64,000 bases of DNA from Sandaracinaceae bacterium (GCA_040218145.1 JAVJQK010000021.1:92468-156467); one strand, 5' to 3'; positions 28,309 to 37,734 are shown, counted from the first letter of the stretch. The notes: generated by a model not told the origin, from the sequence alone. A program made the numbers and translations.

Positions 28309-30134
28309 TACCCCTCCGATCCGCTCTCGGCCGCTGCGTCCTCCGCCCCTGCGTCCTCCGCCTCGGCGCCCTCCGCGGCCTCGGCCGCCTGGACGACCTG
28401 CGACAGAGGCGCCCGGACCGGGGGCGCCGTGAAGGGCGCGTCGAGGACCTCCTGCACGTCGTCGCGGCCCGCGGGCCCGGCGAGCTGCACGAGCGCGCGC
28501 GCCACCGCGACCAGCCCGGGCGTGAGCGCCTCGTCGGCCTCGGCGTGATAGAGCCACAGGAAGTCGCGCAGCGGCCCCGCCGCGCTCTGATCGCCGAAGG
28601 CGGCCAGCGCCTCCGCGAGCGCGGGCAGGTCGTCGGCGCGCGTGCCGGGGTCGGACAGGTGGCCCACGAGCAGCGGCACCGCCTCGCGCAGCTCGAGCCG
28701 CGCCGCGACGGTCGCGAGCGGTCCGACCGCGGGCGCGACCGTGTCCTCGAGGAACGACGCGTGACGGCGGAGCGCGGTGAGGACCGCGGCCCCTCCCGTC
28801 CTGCGACGGGCCAGCGCGGCGCAGCCCGCCTGCCAGATCGGCGCGGGCATCGAGCGGTCGTCACAGAGCACGATCAGGTGCCCCGTGACCGCCTCGTCTT
28901 CGAGCCCCGCCATCGCGCTGACCGCGAAGGCGCGCCCGGGCACGAGCCGCGCGTCGGTGCTCTGCGCCACGGAGAGGAGCTGCTCGGCGAGGAGCGGCGC
29001 CTGTCCCTCCGCGCTCCCCTGCGGGCGGAAGGCGCCGAGCCGGAGCGCGACCACGGAGGGCGCCTTGCCGCTGTCGGTGGTCCAGCGGGGCTGGCCATCG
29101 CTGCCGACGAGGGTGACGCCCCCGGTCGCGTCCGCGACGATGACGCCGCCGTCCACGGCCAGCGCGCCCACCACGTCGCTCGGGTGCTGGTACGCGAAGC
29201 GCGGGCTCAGGTCCGAGGGAGCGAGCCCGAAGATCAGGCGATAGAAGCTGAGATAGACCGTGTCGTCGCTGAACGAGACCGGCCCAGCGTCGCCGCGGGG
29301 CGAGAAGGAGACGCGGATCCTGTGCTCCGCGCTCCGCGCCCCGGCGGGCGGATCGTACGCGCTCCGCCAGAGCGGCGGGCCGCCCGGCAGCGCGCTCGTC
29401 TCGGGCTGCGTCCAGCCCACCTCCTCGGCCGCGCCGCTCGCGCTCGTCGGCGTCAGGCGGCCGACGCCGGCCTGCCCGAAGTAGAGCTGTCCGTCCTGCA
29501 CCGTCGCGTGGCTGACCACGCCGGCGAGGGAGCGCATGCGGGCGACCTCGGTCCCCGTGTCGCCGTCGAGGAACGAGACGTTCTGGCTGCCCCACGGGAC
29601 GATGACCAGGTCTCCTCGTACCGCGGGGGCGCCGACCGCGACCTCCGCGTCGGCGTGCGCCGTGATGGAGCCGCCGCGCGCGACATAGACCCGCGAGGCC
29701 GCGCCGACGCCGCCCGTGGTCGAGAGCACGAAGGCCGCGAGGTCGCCCTCGCCCGCCGCGCCGATGAGAGAGAGGTGGGTGTCGTCCACCTCGAAGGTGC
29801 GCCGTCCGTCGCTCACCCGCCGGCCGACGATGCGCCCACCCTCGTGCAGGATCACCACGTCGCCCGCCACGTGCGGAGCGGACTGGGGCTCGCCGACGCG
29901 CTCCTCCCAGAGCAGCGTCCCGGCCTCGAGGTCGTACGCGTAGAGGCTCTCCTCGGTGAGCCCCACCGCGACGGGGCGGTCCTGCGCGGCCGGGGCCTGG
30001 GCGAGGCGCGCCGCGATCTCGCGCAGGGCGTCGCTCCGGTTGTCCGGGAAGGTCGGCCGGAAGGCGTCCGCGCCGCCGCCGCAGCCGACCGCGAGAGCGG
30101 CGATGGCCGCGCACATCACGATGCGAGCGCTCAT
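28308..30134 (-). CDS. Lipoprotein with PQQ-like beta-propeller and C-terminal HEAT-like helices
   Basis: The product has 608 residues, a signal peptide and lipobox LAVGC. Residues 45-330 hold propeller repeats in the style of BamB or PQQ enzymes (YAYDLEAGTLLWEERVGEPQ, SFLDGDTGTEVARM). No PQQ-binding or catalytic residues stand out, so a scaffold role is likelier than an enzyme. Residues 400-560 are HEAT-like helices (DLPALAEALAAFGDQSAAGP), and the tail is a low-complexity AAEGAEAEDAGAEDA stretch. The start overlaps the upstream stop (ATGA) and the stop overlaps the downstream GTG. Propeller and HEAT in one lipoprotein is an unusual combination. Confidence 0.85.
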   Translation of the reverse strand: MSARIVMCAAIAALAVGCGGGADAFRPTFPDNRSDALREIAARLAQAPAAQDRPVAVGLTEESLYAYDLEAGTLLWEERVGEPQSAPHVAGDVVILHEGGRIVGRRVSDGRRTFEVDDTHLSLIGAAGEGDLAAFVLSTTGGVGAASRVYVARGGSITAHADAEVAVGAPAVRGDLVIVPWGSQNVSFLDGDTGTEVARMRSLAGVVSHATVQDGQLYFGQAGVGRLTPTSASGAAEEVGWTQPETSALPGGPPLWRSAYDPPAGARSAEHRIRVSFSPRGDAGPVSFSDDTVYLSFYRLIFGLAPSDLSPRFAYQHPSDVVGALAVDGGVIVADATGGVTLVGSDGQPRWTTDSGKAPSVVALRLGAFRPQGSAEGQAPLLAEQLLSVAQSTDARLVPGRAFAVSAMAGLEDEAVTGHLIVLCDDRSMPAPIWQAGCAALARRRTGGAAVLTALRRHASFLEDTVAPAVGPLATVAARLELREAVPLLVGHLSDPGTRADDLPALAEALAAFGDQSAAGPLRDFLWLYHAEADEALTPGLVAVARALVQLAGPAGRDDVQEVLDAPFTAPPVRAPLSQVVQAAEAAEGAEAEDAGAEDAAAESGSEG

Positions 30135-30931
30135 TGTCCGATCCTCGGGATGGCGTCCTCGGCCGCGCGCCGCACCTGCGAGCGGTCGTCGATGTCGAGG
30201 CCGTTGACGAAGTCTTCCAGGAAGGTCCGGACCTCGGGCGTGGCGAGCTCCGTGAGGCGGTGCACGATGGCCAGCTTGGCCCGCTCCGCGAGGTCGTCGC
30301 GGTGCAGCATCTCGCTCAGCGCCGGGGTGACCTGGTCGAAGGGGAGCTGCCCGAGGTAGCCGAGGAACCGATCGACGTCGGCCGGCCGCGCGAGCTGGCC
30401 GATCGCCATCGCCGCGTTCGGGACCCGGCGGTCGAGCGCGTGGAAGAGATCGTCGATCCCCTCCCGCGCCCCGAGGGTGCCGAGCCCCTCCGCCGCCGCG
30501 GCCCGCACGGTCTCGTCGGTGTCCGAGAGGGCGCCGGTGAGCACCCGGGCGGCGCCCCGCGGGCGCGTCGCGACGATGCCCTGCACGGCCTTGAGCCGGA
30601 TGCCGGGGCGACGGTGACGCACCAGCTCCACCAGGATCGGCCCCGCCTCGGCGCGGCCGAGGATGGTCAAGGTGTCGACCGCGATGTCGAGCAGGTCGGC
30701 GGGCAGCCCCCGGCGGATCCGCGCAGCGATCGGCGCGACCGCGCCCGGATCGCCCATGAGACCGAGCGCCTCGAGGCCCGAGCGCACCTGATCGCGATCC
30801 TCCGCGCCCAGCAGCTCCACCGCGGCGTCCAGCTCGGGGTTGCCGCGACGTCCTCGCTGCGCCTCCGCTCGGCTCGCGCAAAAGAGCAGCATGAACGCGG
30901 CCAACGTCGCGGCCGCCATCTTCCAGTGCAT
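30131..30931 (-). CDS. Secreted HEAT-repeat protein, first gene of a three-gene operon
   Basis: The product has 266 residues, starting at ATG 30931 with GGAGGGA about nine bases upstream. Its signal peptide ends near RAEA-Q. Six or more HEAT repeats follow (for example AAEGLGTLGAREGIDDLFHA). It heads the operon 30931-27835: HEAT protein, propeller/HEAT lipoprotein, small helical protein, all joined by stop/start overlaps. The likely role is a periplasmic scaffold. The PFK-2 homolog 49 bp upstream is on the same strand and may share the transcript. Confidence 0.85.
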   Translation of the reverse strand: MHWKMAAATLAAFMLLFCASRAEAQRGRRGNPELDAAVELLGAEDRDQVRSGLEALGLMGDPGAVAPIAARIRRGLPADLLDIAVDTLTILGRAEAGPILVELVRHRRPGIRLKAVQGIVATRPRGAARVLTGALSDTDETVRAAAAEGLGTLGAREGIDDLFHALDRRVPNAAMAIGQLARPADVDRFLGYLGQLPFDQVTPALSEMLHRDDLAERAKLAIVHRLTELATPEVRTFLEDFVNGLDIDDRSQVRRAAEDAIPRIGQ

Positions 30932-30980
30932 TGCGTTCGTCCCTCCGGGGCGCAGGCATATCTGCCCGGTGGGCACGGGA

Positions 30981-32225
30981 TCAAGGGGAGGCGGGCGCGA
31001 GGGTGAACCGCTCCTCTTCGCAGCCGTAGGTGATCGGGGTCAGACGGATCACCGTGTGGAGCGGCACGGGCAGGTACGGCACCTCCTTCGGCGGCCGATC
31101 CATGAGGTAGGCGTAGAGCCCGCGGAGCACGGCCTGGTGGGCCACGACCAGCACGGGCCGGCGCTCTCGCTCCAGCTCGAGGATCACCGGCTCGAGGCGG
31201 CGGATGACGTCCACGTACGACTCACCGCGGGGGTATCGGTAGGTCAGCTTGTTCTCGCGGCGCGCGGCGTGCTCCTTCGGCAGCTGATCGCGGATCTCGT
31301 CGTAGGTCATCCCGTCGCAGGCCCCCGCGTCGATCTCGTCCAGCGATCGCCACTCCTCGGTGGGCAGGCCGATCGCCGACGCGGTCTCCCGTGTGCGCCG
31401 CAGCGTGGAGGTCCAGACGCGCATGTCCTTGCGGGAGGCCTCGAGCCCGCCCACGTGCGCCGCCAGCGCCTCCCGGAAGCGCTCGCCCGCCGGGCTCAGC
31501 CCCGGATCGCCGCCGACGCGGTTCTCGACGTTGAAGGTGCTCTCCCCATGCCGCGTCAACCAGATGGAGCGGGGGGCCACGTGGAGGTTCATCAGGAAGT
31601 GCACGAGCCGGGACGGCAGGTAACCCTGCACACGGTGCGCGACCACCTTCCGTCCCACGTCGACGACCCGGACGTAGCTCCCCTCGGACTCGTCGACCGG
31701 CTCGTAGACTCGCTCGTAGTGCGCGATGCGGGCGCGGAAGTCGGCGACCGCCTCGTCCTCGCTGACGCCCGCGTAGTCCGGCATGCGGAGCTTGGTCTGC
31801 CGGATGTTCGAGGCGATGACCGCCTCGTCCTCACAGACCGACTCCACGAAGACGACGTCCAGCCCGTGCGCCCGCAGCCGCTCCGCGACCAGGCGCCGCC
31901 GGCCCGCGGTCGTGTTGGTCGCGTCGTAGAGCCCGACCTCCCCACCCGAGGCGAACCAGGCGAGCATGTCCTCGAGCGCCGCCATCGCCATCTCGCGCCG
32001 GGCCTCGCGCCCCTCCGGGTTGTCCGGGTCGAAGAAGTCGTGGCTCTGGTGGCTGCCGAGCCGCTCGCGGCGGTAGTTCCCGACGTTGAACACGCGGGTG
32101 CTCACGCCGAGCCAGCGCAGGTAGCGGGCGAGGCGGCGCGCCATGTGGGTCTTGCCACGGGCGGGCAGGCCGACCATGACGAGGGCGAGGCGCGCCGGGT
32201 CGCGGCGTCCGTCGAGGAGGCTCAC
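30981..32225 (-). CDS. 6-phosphofructo-2-kinase / fructose-2,6-bisphosphatase homolog
   Basis: A 414-residue two-domain protein. The N-terminal kinase half has Walker A GLPARGKT (residues 19-26) and the PFK-2 segment NVGNYRRE. The C-terminal phosphatase half has RHGES (from residue 225), ENRVGGD, CDGMTYDEI and a catalytic-type His in VVAHQAVLRG. This is the complete layout of the animal and fungal PFKFB enzymes that make and destroy fructose-2,6-bisphosphate. Such fusions are known in a few bacteria. The GTG at 32225 is chosen as start; an upstream ATG at 32297 would leave two bases to the divergent gene. Its product, if made, could control glycolysis, but no known bacterial target is encoded here. 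Confidence 0.93.
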   Translation of the reverse strand: MSLLDGRRDPARLALVMVGLPARGKTHMARRLARYLRWLGVSTRVFNVGNYRRERLGSHQSHDFFDPDNPEGREARREMAMAALEDMLAWFASGGEVGLYDATNTTAGRRRLVAERLRAHGLDVVFVESVCEDEAVIASNIRQTKLRMPDYAGVSEDEAVADFRARIAHYERVYEPVDESEGSYVRVVDVGRKVVAHRVQGYLPSRLVHFLMNLHVAPRSIWLTRHGESTFNVENRVGGDPGLSPAGERFREALAAHVGGLEASRKDMRVWTSTLRRTRETASAIGLPTEEWRSLDEIDAGACDGMTYDEIRDQLPKEHAARRENKLTYRYPRGESYVDVIRRLEPVILELERERRPVLVVAHQAVLRGLYAYLMDRPPKEVPYLPVPLHTVIRLTPITYGCEEERFTLAPASP

Positions 32226-32299
32226 CCGAGGAGCCTGTCGCGCGCGCGGGCTCGTGTCACGATCTTGCCCGCGCTGGCCGCGGATGGGAAAGACCAAGC

Positions 32300-34240
32300 A
32301 TGAGCACCCGTCCGTCGAACGCTCCCGTCCGTCGAACGCTGCGCCGCGCCGGGATCTTCGTGGCCGTCGTCGCTTTGGTCACCCTGACCGGGTGCCCGCG
32401 CGGGAGCGGTCAGGACGACTTCGGCACCCTGCCCTCCATCACCACGACCGACCCGGAGGCGGAGGCCGATCTTCGAGAGGCGCGCGAGGCGGCGGAGGCC
32501 GGTCGCGTGGCCGAGGCGGAGCGCGGGTACCGCGCCTTCCTGGAGGCGCACCCGAGCGACCCGCTCGTGCCCGTGGCGCGCCTCGGCCTCGGCCGCGTGC
32601 TCCTCGCGAACGGCGACATCGAGCGCGCGATCGCGCTGTTCGCGCAGGTCGCGACGTCCGAGGACGAGCGCGTGGCGGAGGCGGGGCGCTTCCACCAGGG
32701 CGTGTCCCTCCACCTCGCGCAGCGGCACGCCGAGGCGCTCGCGCTGCTCGAGCCGCTCGTGGGGCGCACCACCGACCCCGACGAGTCGGTGCTGCTCCTC
32801 CGGACGCTGGCCGCGGCCGCGCAGCGCGAGGGGCGCACCGTGCTCGCCCTCGAGGCGCTCGACCGCCTGGGCGAGGCGCAGGAGATCGACGCGGCCGACC
32901 GCGAGTCCGCGGTCGAGGATCTTCGCCGGGTGGTGAGCGAGAGCGACGCGGACGCGATCGCGGAGGCGTACGACGCCCTGCCGCGCGACGGCTCCGCCTG
33001 GCCGGAGGTGGCCATGCGCGCCATCCGGCTCGCCTTCGACGCGGGCGACATGGCGCGGGTCTCGGCCATCGTGGCGGAGCTGCGGCAGCGCCAGATCCCG
33101 ATGAGCGAGGAGCTGGCGGAGCTGGCGGTGCGCGCCGAGCGGACCGAGCGCGCGGACCCGAGGGTGATCGGCGCCATCGTGCCGCTCACCGGCCGAGGGC
33201 GCGAGGTGGGGCAGCGCACCGTGCGTGGCCTCATGCTCGCCTCCGGCTCTCCGACGCAGGGGCCGCCCGCTCCCGACGCGCCGCAGCTCGTGTTGCGCGA
33301 CGACGGCGGTGATCCGGAGCGGGCCGCGCGCGCCGTCGAGGACCTCGTGTCGGAGCACCGCGCGATCGCGATCATCGGCCCGCTCGAGGGCGCCGCGGCG
33401 CGGGCGGCCGCGCAGCGAGCCCAGGAGCTCGGCGTGCCGATCCTCACCCTGGTCCCGGACCCGCGCGTGACCGAGCCCGGCGCGATGGCGTTCCGCATGT
33501 TCACCTCCCCGCAGGGCGAGGTGACGGCGCTCGTCGCCGCCGCGCGCCGCCGAGGCGCCACTCGATTCGCGATCATGCAGCCCGAGCACGCCTATGGTCG
33601 CGCGATGGCCGAGGCCTACGCGACCGCGGTGCGCGCGGCGGGCGGCGAGCTGGTGGCGACGGAGACCTACCCCGCCGACGCGACCGCGTTCGGCGAGGTG
33701 GTGGGTCGGCTGGCCGAGCGCCGGTTCGACGCGCTGTTCGTCCCCGACGCCGCGCGGCAGCTGTCGCTGATCGCGCCCGCCCTCGCGGCGGCGGGCCTCT
33801 GGAGCGCGCCCGCCGGCCAGGCCGCGCCACGCGGAGGTCGGGCGATCACGCTGCTGGCGCCCTCGGTCGCCGTCGACGAGCGCGCCGCGCGCGGCGCCTC
33901 CCGCTACCTGCAGGGCGCGCTCTTCGCCACCTCGTTCCACGCGGCCACCGCGCGCGGCGCGGGACGCGCGTTCGTCGACGCCTTCACCGCGCGCTTCGAG
34001 CAGGCGCCAGACGCGTACGCCGCCCAGGGCTACGACGCCTTCCAGATGATCCGCGCGGCCGTCCAGGCCGGGCAGACGACGCGCTCGGGCGTGGCCCAGT
34101 GGCTGAGCACCCACGGCCGGCGCGAGACGGCCGGCGCGAGCGGCGGGCTGACCCCGGCGCGCGGCCCCGCGCGCCCGGCGCGGGTGCTCGAGCTGTCGGG
34201 CGAGAGCTTCGTCGAGGCCGGGGTCGCTGGCGCGAGCTGA
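32300..34240 (+). CDS. Lipoprotein with TPR-like N-terminus and periplasmic-binding (LpoA/LivJ-like) domain
   Basis: The product has 646 residues, a signal peptide and lipobox LTLTGC. Residues 45-250 are TPR-like (AERGYRAFLEAHPSD). Residues 285-600 form a type I periplasmic-binding fold (VIGAIVPLTGRGREVGQRTV; AIAIIGPLEGAAARAAAQ). This combination is that of LpoA, the outer-membrane lipoprotein that activates penicillin-binding protein PBP1A, and of the related penicillin-binding-protein activators. An amino-acid-binding role is the alternative. It is divergent from the PFK-2 homolog and converges with a kinase gene 19 bp away. Confidence 0.86.
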   Translation: MSTRPSNAPVRRTLRRAGIFVAVVALVTLTGCPRGSGQDDFGTLPSITTTDPEAEADLREAREAAEAGRVAEAERGYRAFLEAHPSDPLVPVARLGLGRVLLANGDIERAIALFAQVATSEDERVAEAGRFHQGVSLHLAQRHAEALALLEPLVGRTTDPDESVLLLRTLAAAAQREGRTVLALEALDRLGEAQEIDAADRESAVEDLRRVVSESDADAIAEAYDALPRDGSAWPEVAMRAIRLAFDAGDMARVSAIVAELRQRQIPMSEELAELAVRAERTERADPRVIGAIVPLTGRGREVGQRTVRGLMLASGSPTQGPPAPDAPQLVLRDDGGDPERAARAVEDLVSEHRAIAIIGPLEGAAARAAAQRAQELGVPILTLVPDPRVTEPGAMAFRMFTSPQGEVTALVAAARRRGATRFAIMQPEHAYGRAMAEAYATAVRAAGGELVATETYPADATAFGEVVGRLAERRFDALFVPDAARQLSLIAPALAAAGLWSAPAGQAAPRGGRAITLLAPSVAVDERAARGASRYLQGALFATSFHAATARGAGRAFVDAFTARFEQAPDAYAAQGYDAFQMIRAAVQAGQTTRSGVAQWLSTHGRRETAGASGGLTPARGPARPARVLELSGESFVEAGVAGAS

Positions 34241-34259
34241 CGGCGGACTCGGCGCCCCG

Positions 34260-35528
34260 TCAGAGCAAGATCGCGATGACGAGCGCGAGCCCGCCGAGCA
34301 GGAGCAGGCCGACGCCCGCGACCGCGGCGAGGAGCAGCAGCTTGTTCGCCGGGAGCGGGCTCGAGCTCAGCCCGGGCACCGCCTCGGGGGCGATGGGCGC
34401 GGCGGTCGTCGGCGCCGGCGCGGCCGCCGCGGGGGGGCTGCCCGCGGGCTCAGCCGCGGCCGTGGGCGGCGCGGCAGGCGCGGCGGCAGCGGGGGCGGCG
34501 GCGGCCTTGGGGGACGCCGTCGCGAGCGCCTGCGAGAGCTCGGCCTGCGGCCGCTCGGCCCACGCCGCGGAGCCGCCCTCGATCCCGTACGCGGCGAACG
34601 CGTCGTCGACGAGCTCCTGCGGGGTCGAGTAGCGCTCTTCCTTCTTCTTCGCGATCGCCTTGACCACGACCTGCTCGAGCGCCGGGGGCACCTGGGGCGC
34701 GACCTTCGTGAGCGGATCGGGCATGAGCCGGACGATCTTCATCAGGATCTCGGCCACCGTCGGCGCCTCGAAGGCGATCTTGCCGCTCGAGAGCTCGTAG
34801 AGGATCGCGCCGACCGCGAAGACGTCCGTGCGGTTGTCGACGTCGGGCAACCCCTTCGCCTGCTCCGGCGACATGTAGTACGGCGAGCCGAGCGTGGTCC
34901 CGAAGGCGGTGAGCTTCGGGCCGGTCTCGACCTGCAGCTTCACCGAGCCGAAGTCGAGGATGCGCACGTCGTCGCCGCCCTCGCCGCGGACCAGGAAGAT
35001 GTTGTCCGGCTTCAGGTCGCGGTGGATGACGCCGAAGGAGTGCGCGTGGTCGAGCGCGTCGGCGACCTGGGCGCAGATCCGCAGCGCGCGCGCGGGATCC
35101 TGAGCGCCGTCGTTGCGGAGGATCTCGCCGAGCTCCACGCCCTCGAGATACTCCATCGTCATGTAGTGCTGGCCGTCCGCGGTCTCGCCGAAGTCGATCA
35201 CCTTCACGATGTGTGGGTGGTCGAACATGTCCGCGGTCTCGTACTCGCGCTTGAAGCGCTCGACCGCGATCTCGTCCTCCTCGACGTCCGCGTGGAGCAC
35301 CTTCACGGCGACCCGCTCGCGCGTCTCCGCGTTGCGCGCCTCGTACACGGCGCCCATCGCGCCGTCGGCGATGTGGGCGGCGACGATGTAGTTCCCGAGC
35401 TTCTCGCCGAGGCGCGGGTCCTTCTCGTCACCCTCCGGCTGCACCTGGATGTTGACGCTCCCGTCGTGACCGCAGAACGCGGTGTCGTCCGGGTACTCGG
35501 TCCCGCAGGACGGACAACGTCGGCTCAC
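34260..35528 (-). CDS. Ser/Thr protein kinase with N-terminal zinc ribbon and C-terminal membrane helix
   Basis: A 422-residue kinase. The N-terminus is a zinc-ribbon-like knuckle (CPSC at 5-8, C19 and H21). In the catalytic domain the glycine loop is weak (HIADGAMGAVYEA, with Ala where the first Gly is expected), but K76, HRDLKPDN (169-176) and DFG (192-194) are intact. An Ala/Pro linker (about 335-395) precedes one C-terminal membrane helix (about 400-420), so the kinase domain faces the cytoplasm with almost nothing outside. It is divergent from the fatty-acid transporter gene, with 151 bp between the starts. Confidence 0.94.
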   Translation of the reverse strand: MSRRCPSCGTEYPDDTAFCGHDGSVNIQVQPEGDEKDPRLGEKLGNYIVAAHIADGAMGAVYEARNAETRERVAVKVLHADVEEDEIAVERFKREYETADMFDHPHIVKVIDFGETADGQHYMTMEYLEGVELGEILRNDGAQDPARALRICAQVADALDHAHSFGVIHRDLKPDNIFLVRGEGGDDVRILDFGSVKLQVETGPKLTAFGTTLGSPYYMSPEQAKGLPDVDNRTDVFAVGAILYELSSGKIAFEAPTVAEILMKIVRLMPDPLTKVAPQVPPALEQVVVKAIAKKKEERYSTPQELVDDAFAAYGIEGGSAAWAERPQAELSQALATASPKAAAAPAAAAPAAPPTAAAEPAGSPPAAAAPAPTTAAPIAPEAVPGLSSSPLPANKLLLLAAVAGVGLLLLGGLALVIAILL

Positions 35529-35679
35529 GGCGGCGATGCTAGCACGCCACCCATGCTTTTCCGAACGCCTCTCGTCACTCGCCGAGGCGATTGTCGGAGG
35601 CGCTCTCGGTGCGCCCCTCGATCGCCCCCGGTCCCCCGAGCGCTTCTGGCCCGCCGACCGCTTCTGGTATGCATCGCCG

Positions 35680-37044
35680 ATGCTGCGCCAGCTCGGTCAT
35701 CGCTTCGAGCGCTTCTTCCACGCCACCACGCCAGACCCGTTCGTGCTCGCGGTGGGGCTGACCCTGGTGGTCTTCGGGCTCGCGGCGCTCACCACCGGGA
35801 CGTCCCCCCTCGACGTGGTCCGCGCCTGGCAAGGCGACGCCGGCTTCTGGAGCCTGCTGGCCTTCTCGATGCAGATGGTGCTGATCCTGGTGACCGGGCA
35901 CGCGCTCGCCGCGACCCGCCCCGTGCGGGCCGGGATCACCTGGCTCGCCCGCCTCCCCCGGACCGGCGCGCAGGCCGCCGCGCTGGTCGCCGCCGTCTCG
36001 ATCGCGTGCGCGCTGTTGAACTGGGGTCTGGGACTGATCGTGGGCGCGCTCCTCGCGCGCGACGTGGGTCGCGCGTGCCGCGCGCGCGGGATCGAGGCGC
36101 ACTACCCGCTCCTGGTCGCCTCCGGCTACGCCGGGCTGATGTGCTGGCACGGCGGCTTCTCGGGCACGGCCCCGCTCAAGATGACGACGGCGCCCGACGT
36201 GGAGCGCTTCCTCGGCGCGGAGCTCGCCGCGACCGTCGAGCCGGTCCCGTTCACCGACACGGTGCTGGGCGTCGAGAACCTCCTGGTCAGCGGCGGGCTG
36301 CTCGTGTTGATCCCGACCCTCTGCTTCCTGCTCGCCCCGAAGGAGGGCGTGTCGCCGATCGACGCGTACGTCCCCGCCGAAGAGGAGGCCCCCGAGCCCG
36401 AGCGGGCCGCGACGACGGTCCCGGAGCGCATCGAGCGGAGCCCGTGGGCCATGCTGCTGATCGCGATCCCGCTCGCGGCCGCGGTGGTGGTCTGGTTCGT
36501 CGACGTCGGCATCGGCGCGCTCGATCCGAACGCGATCAACCTGCTCTTCCTCACGCTCGGCCTGCTGCTCCACGGCTCGCTCGCGCGCTACGCGGCGGCG
36601 ATCGGCGAGGCCACGAAGGGCGCGGCGGGCATCGTGCTCCAGTTCCCCTTCTACGCCGGCATCATGGGCGTCATGCGCAGCACGGGGCTCGCGCGCGAGG
36701 TGGCCGGCTGGCTCGCGAGCCACGCGAGCGCCGAGACCTATGGCGTGGTGACCTTCCTCTCCGCGGGTCTCGTGAACCTCTTCGTCCCGAGCGGCGGCGG
36801 ACAGTGGGCGGTCCAGGGGCCGATCGCGGTCGAGGCGGCGCGGGAGCTCGGCCTGCCCCTCGAGCAGGTCATCATGGCCGTCGCCTACGGCGATCAGTGG
36901 ACGAACATGCTGCAGCCGTTCTGGGCGCTGCCCCTCCTCGCGATCACGGGCATCAAGGCCCGCGACATCCTGGGCTACACCGCGCTCTTCCTCCTCGTCG
37001 GCGGCGTCTGGATGGCCGGCTGTCTGCTCTTCTGGGCGTGGTGA
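35680..37044 (+). CDS. Short-chain fatty acid transporter, AtoE/TIGR00366 family
   Basis: A 454-residue polytopic inner-membrane protein with about 11-12 hydrophobic helices. It has the family's N-terminal motif (ATTPDPFVLAVGLTL), NLFVPSGGGQWAVQGP, and WTNMLQPFWALPLL near the end. AtoE-type proteins carry butyrate and acetoacetate. The ATG at 35680 gives the family length; the frame is open further upstream but that part overlaps the divergent kinase gene. It converges with the roadblock-like gene 18 bp away. Together with the acyl-CoA synthetase at 12318 it hints at fatty-acid use, but the two are not linked. Confidence 0.9.
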   Translation: MLRQLGHRFERFFHATTPDPFVLAVGLTLVVFGLAALTTGTSPLDVVRAWQGDAGFWSLLAFSMQMVLILVTGHALAATRPVRAGITWLARLPRTGAQAAALVAAVSIACALLNWGLGLIVGALLARDVGRACRARGIEAHYPLLVASGYAGLMCWHGGFSGTAPLKMTTAPDVERFLGAELAATVEPVPFTDTVLGVENLLVSGGLLVLIPTLCFLLAPKEGVSPIDAYVPAEEEAPEPERAATTVPERIERSPWAMLLIAIPLAAAVVVWFVDVGIGALDPNAINLLFLTLGLLLHGSLARYAAAIGEATKGAAGIVLQFPFYAGIMGVMRSTGLAREVAGWLASHASAETYGVVTFLSAGLVNLFVPSGGGQWAVQGPIAVEAARELGLPLEQVIMAVAYGDQWTNMLQPFWALPLLAITGIKARDILGYTALFLLVGGVWMAGCLLFWAW

Positions 37045-37062
37045 GCGGCGACGGAGCGAGGC

Positions 37063-37734
37063 TCAGCGCTCCGGCTGGCGCTCCCAGCGATCGGCGGCGC
37101 GATGATGCACCAGGGTCAGCTCCTCGCCGCCCTCGGTCCGGACGCGGAAGGCCACCTTGCTGCGACGGCCGGTGCCCTCGGTCCAGCGCCCCAGCACGTC
37201 GTCGATGCCCACCCGCTGCCCCTGCTCGTCGACGTAGGCGGCGGGCGCGTACGGCCACCCGACCGCGCGGCGCACCTCCACCCGGACGCTGTCGGCGACC
37301 GTCTCCCAGCGCGGCGCGTCGATCTCCGCCTCGCGCCGCAGCTCCGCGACCGTCTGCTCGATGCCGCCCATCAAGCGCCGCGTCATCGCGCGCGGCTTGG
37401 TCACGACCACGAGGAGGTAGTCCTCGCTCACGCGCCGACACGCCAGCTCACGCTCGCTGCCCTGCACGTGCACCCACCACGCCTCGCCGGCGGAGATGGT
37501 GCGGAGCCGCGCCGCGGCCTCCTCCATGGTGACGAGGAGCTGGGCGCCCGTGACCTTGATCTCGAACGGCGACAGCGACGAGGCGTAGTCCACGCACTCG
37601 CCCTCCCCGTCGACGAAGCACACCGCGATGACCCCCGTGGTGCGATGCAGCAAGCGGCGCAGGATCGGCGTGAAGGCGCTCTCGCCCTGATCGCGCGGCG
37701 CCTCCTGCGCCCAGCTCCGGTCGCTCCCCGACAT
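37063..37734 (-). CDS. Roadblock/LC7-like protein of unknown function
   Basis: A 223-residue cytoplasmic protein. The N-terminal ~130 residues (ILRRLLHRTTGVIAVCFVDG, then SPFEIKVTGAQLLV) look like a Roadblock/LC7 fold, known in myxobacteria as a partner of small GTPases such as MglA. The C-terminal part has a basic-aromatic segment (VEVRRAVGWPYAPAAYVD) that I cannot place. The start ATG overlaps the stop of the parvulin gene (TGATG), so they are coupled. No GTPase gene is nearby. Family placement is by pattern only. Confidence 0.7.
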   Translation of the reverse strand: MSGSDRSWAQEAPRDQGESAFTPILRRLLHRTTGVIAVCFVDGEGECVDYASSLSPFEIKVTGAQLLVTMEEAAARLRTISAGEAWWVHVQGSERELACRRVSEDYLLVVVTKPRAMTRRLMGGIEQTVAELRREAEIDAPRWETVADSVRVEVRRAVGWPYAPAAYVDEQGQRVGIDDVLGRWTEGTGRRSKVAFRVRTEGGEELTLVHHRAADRWERQPER

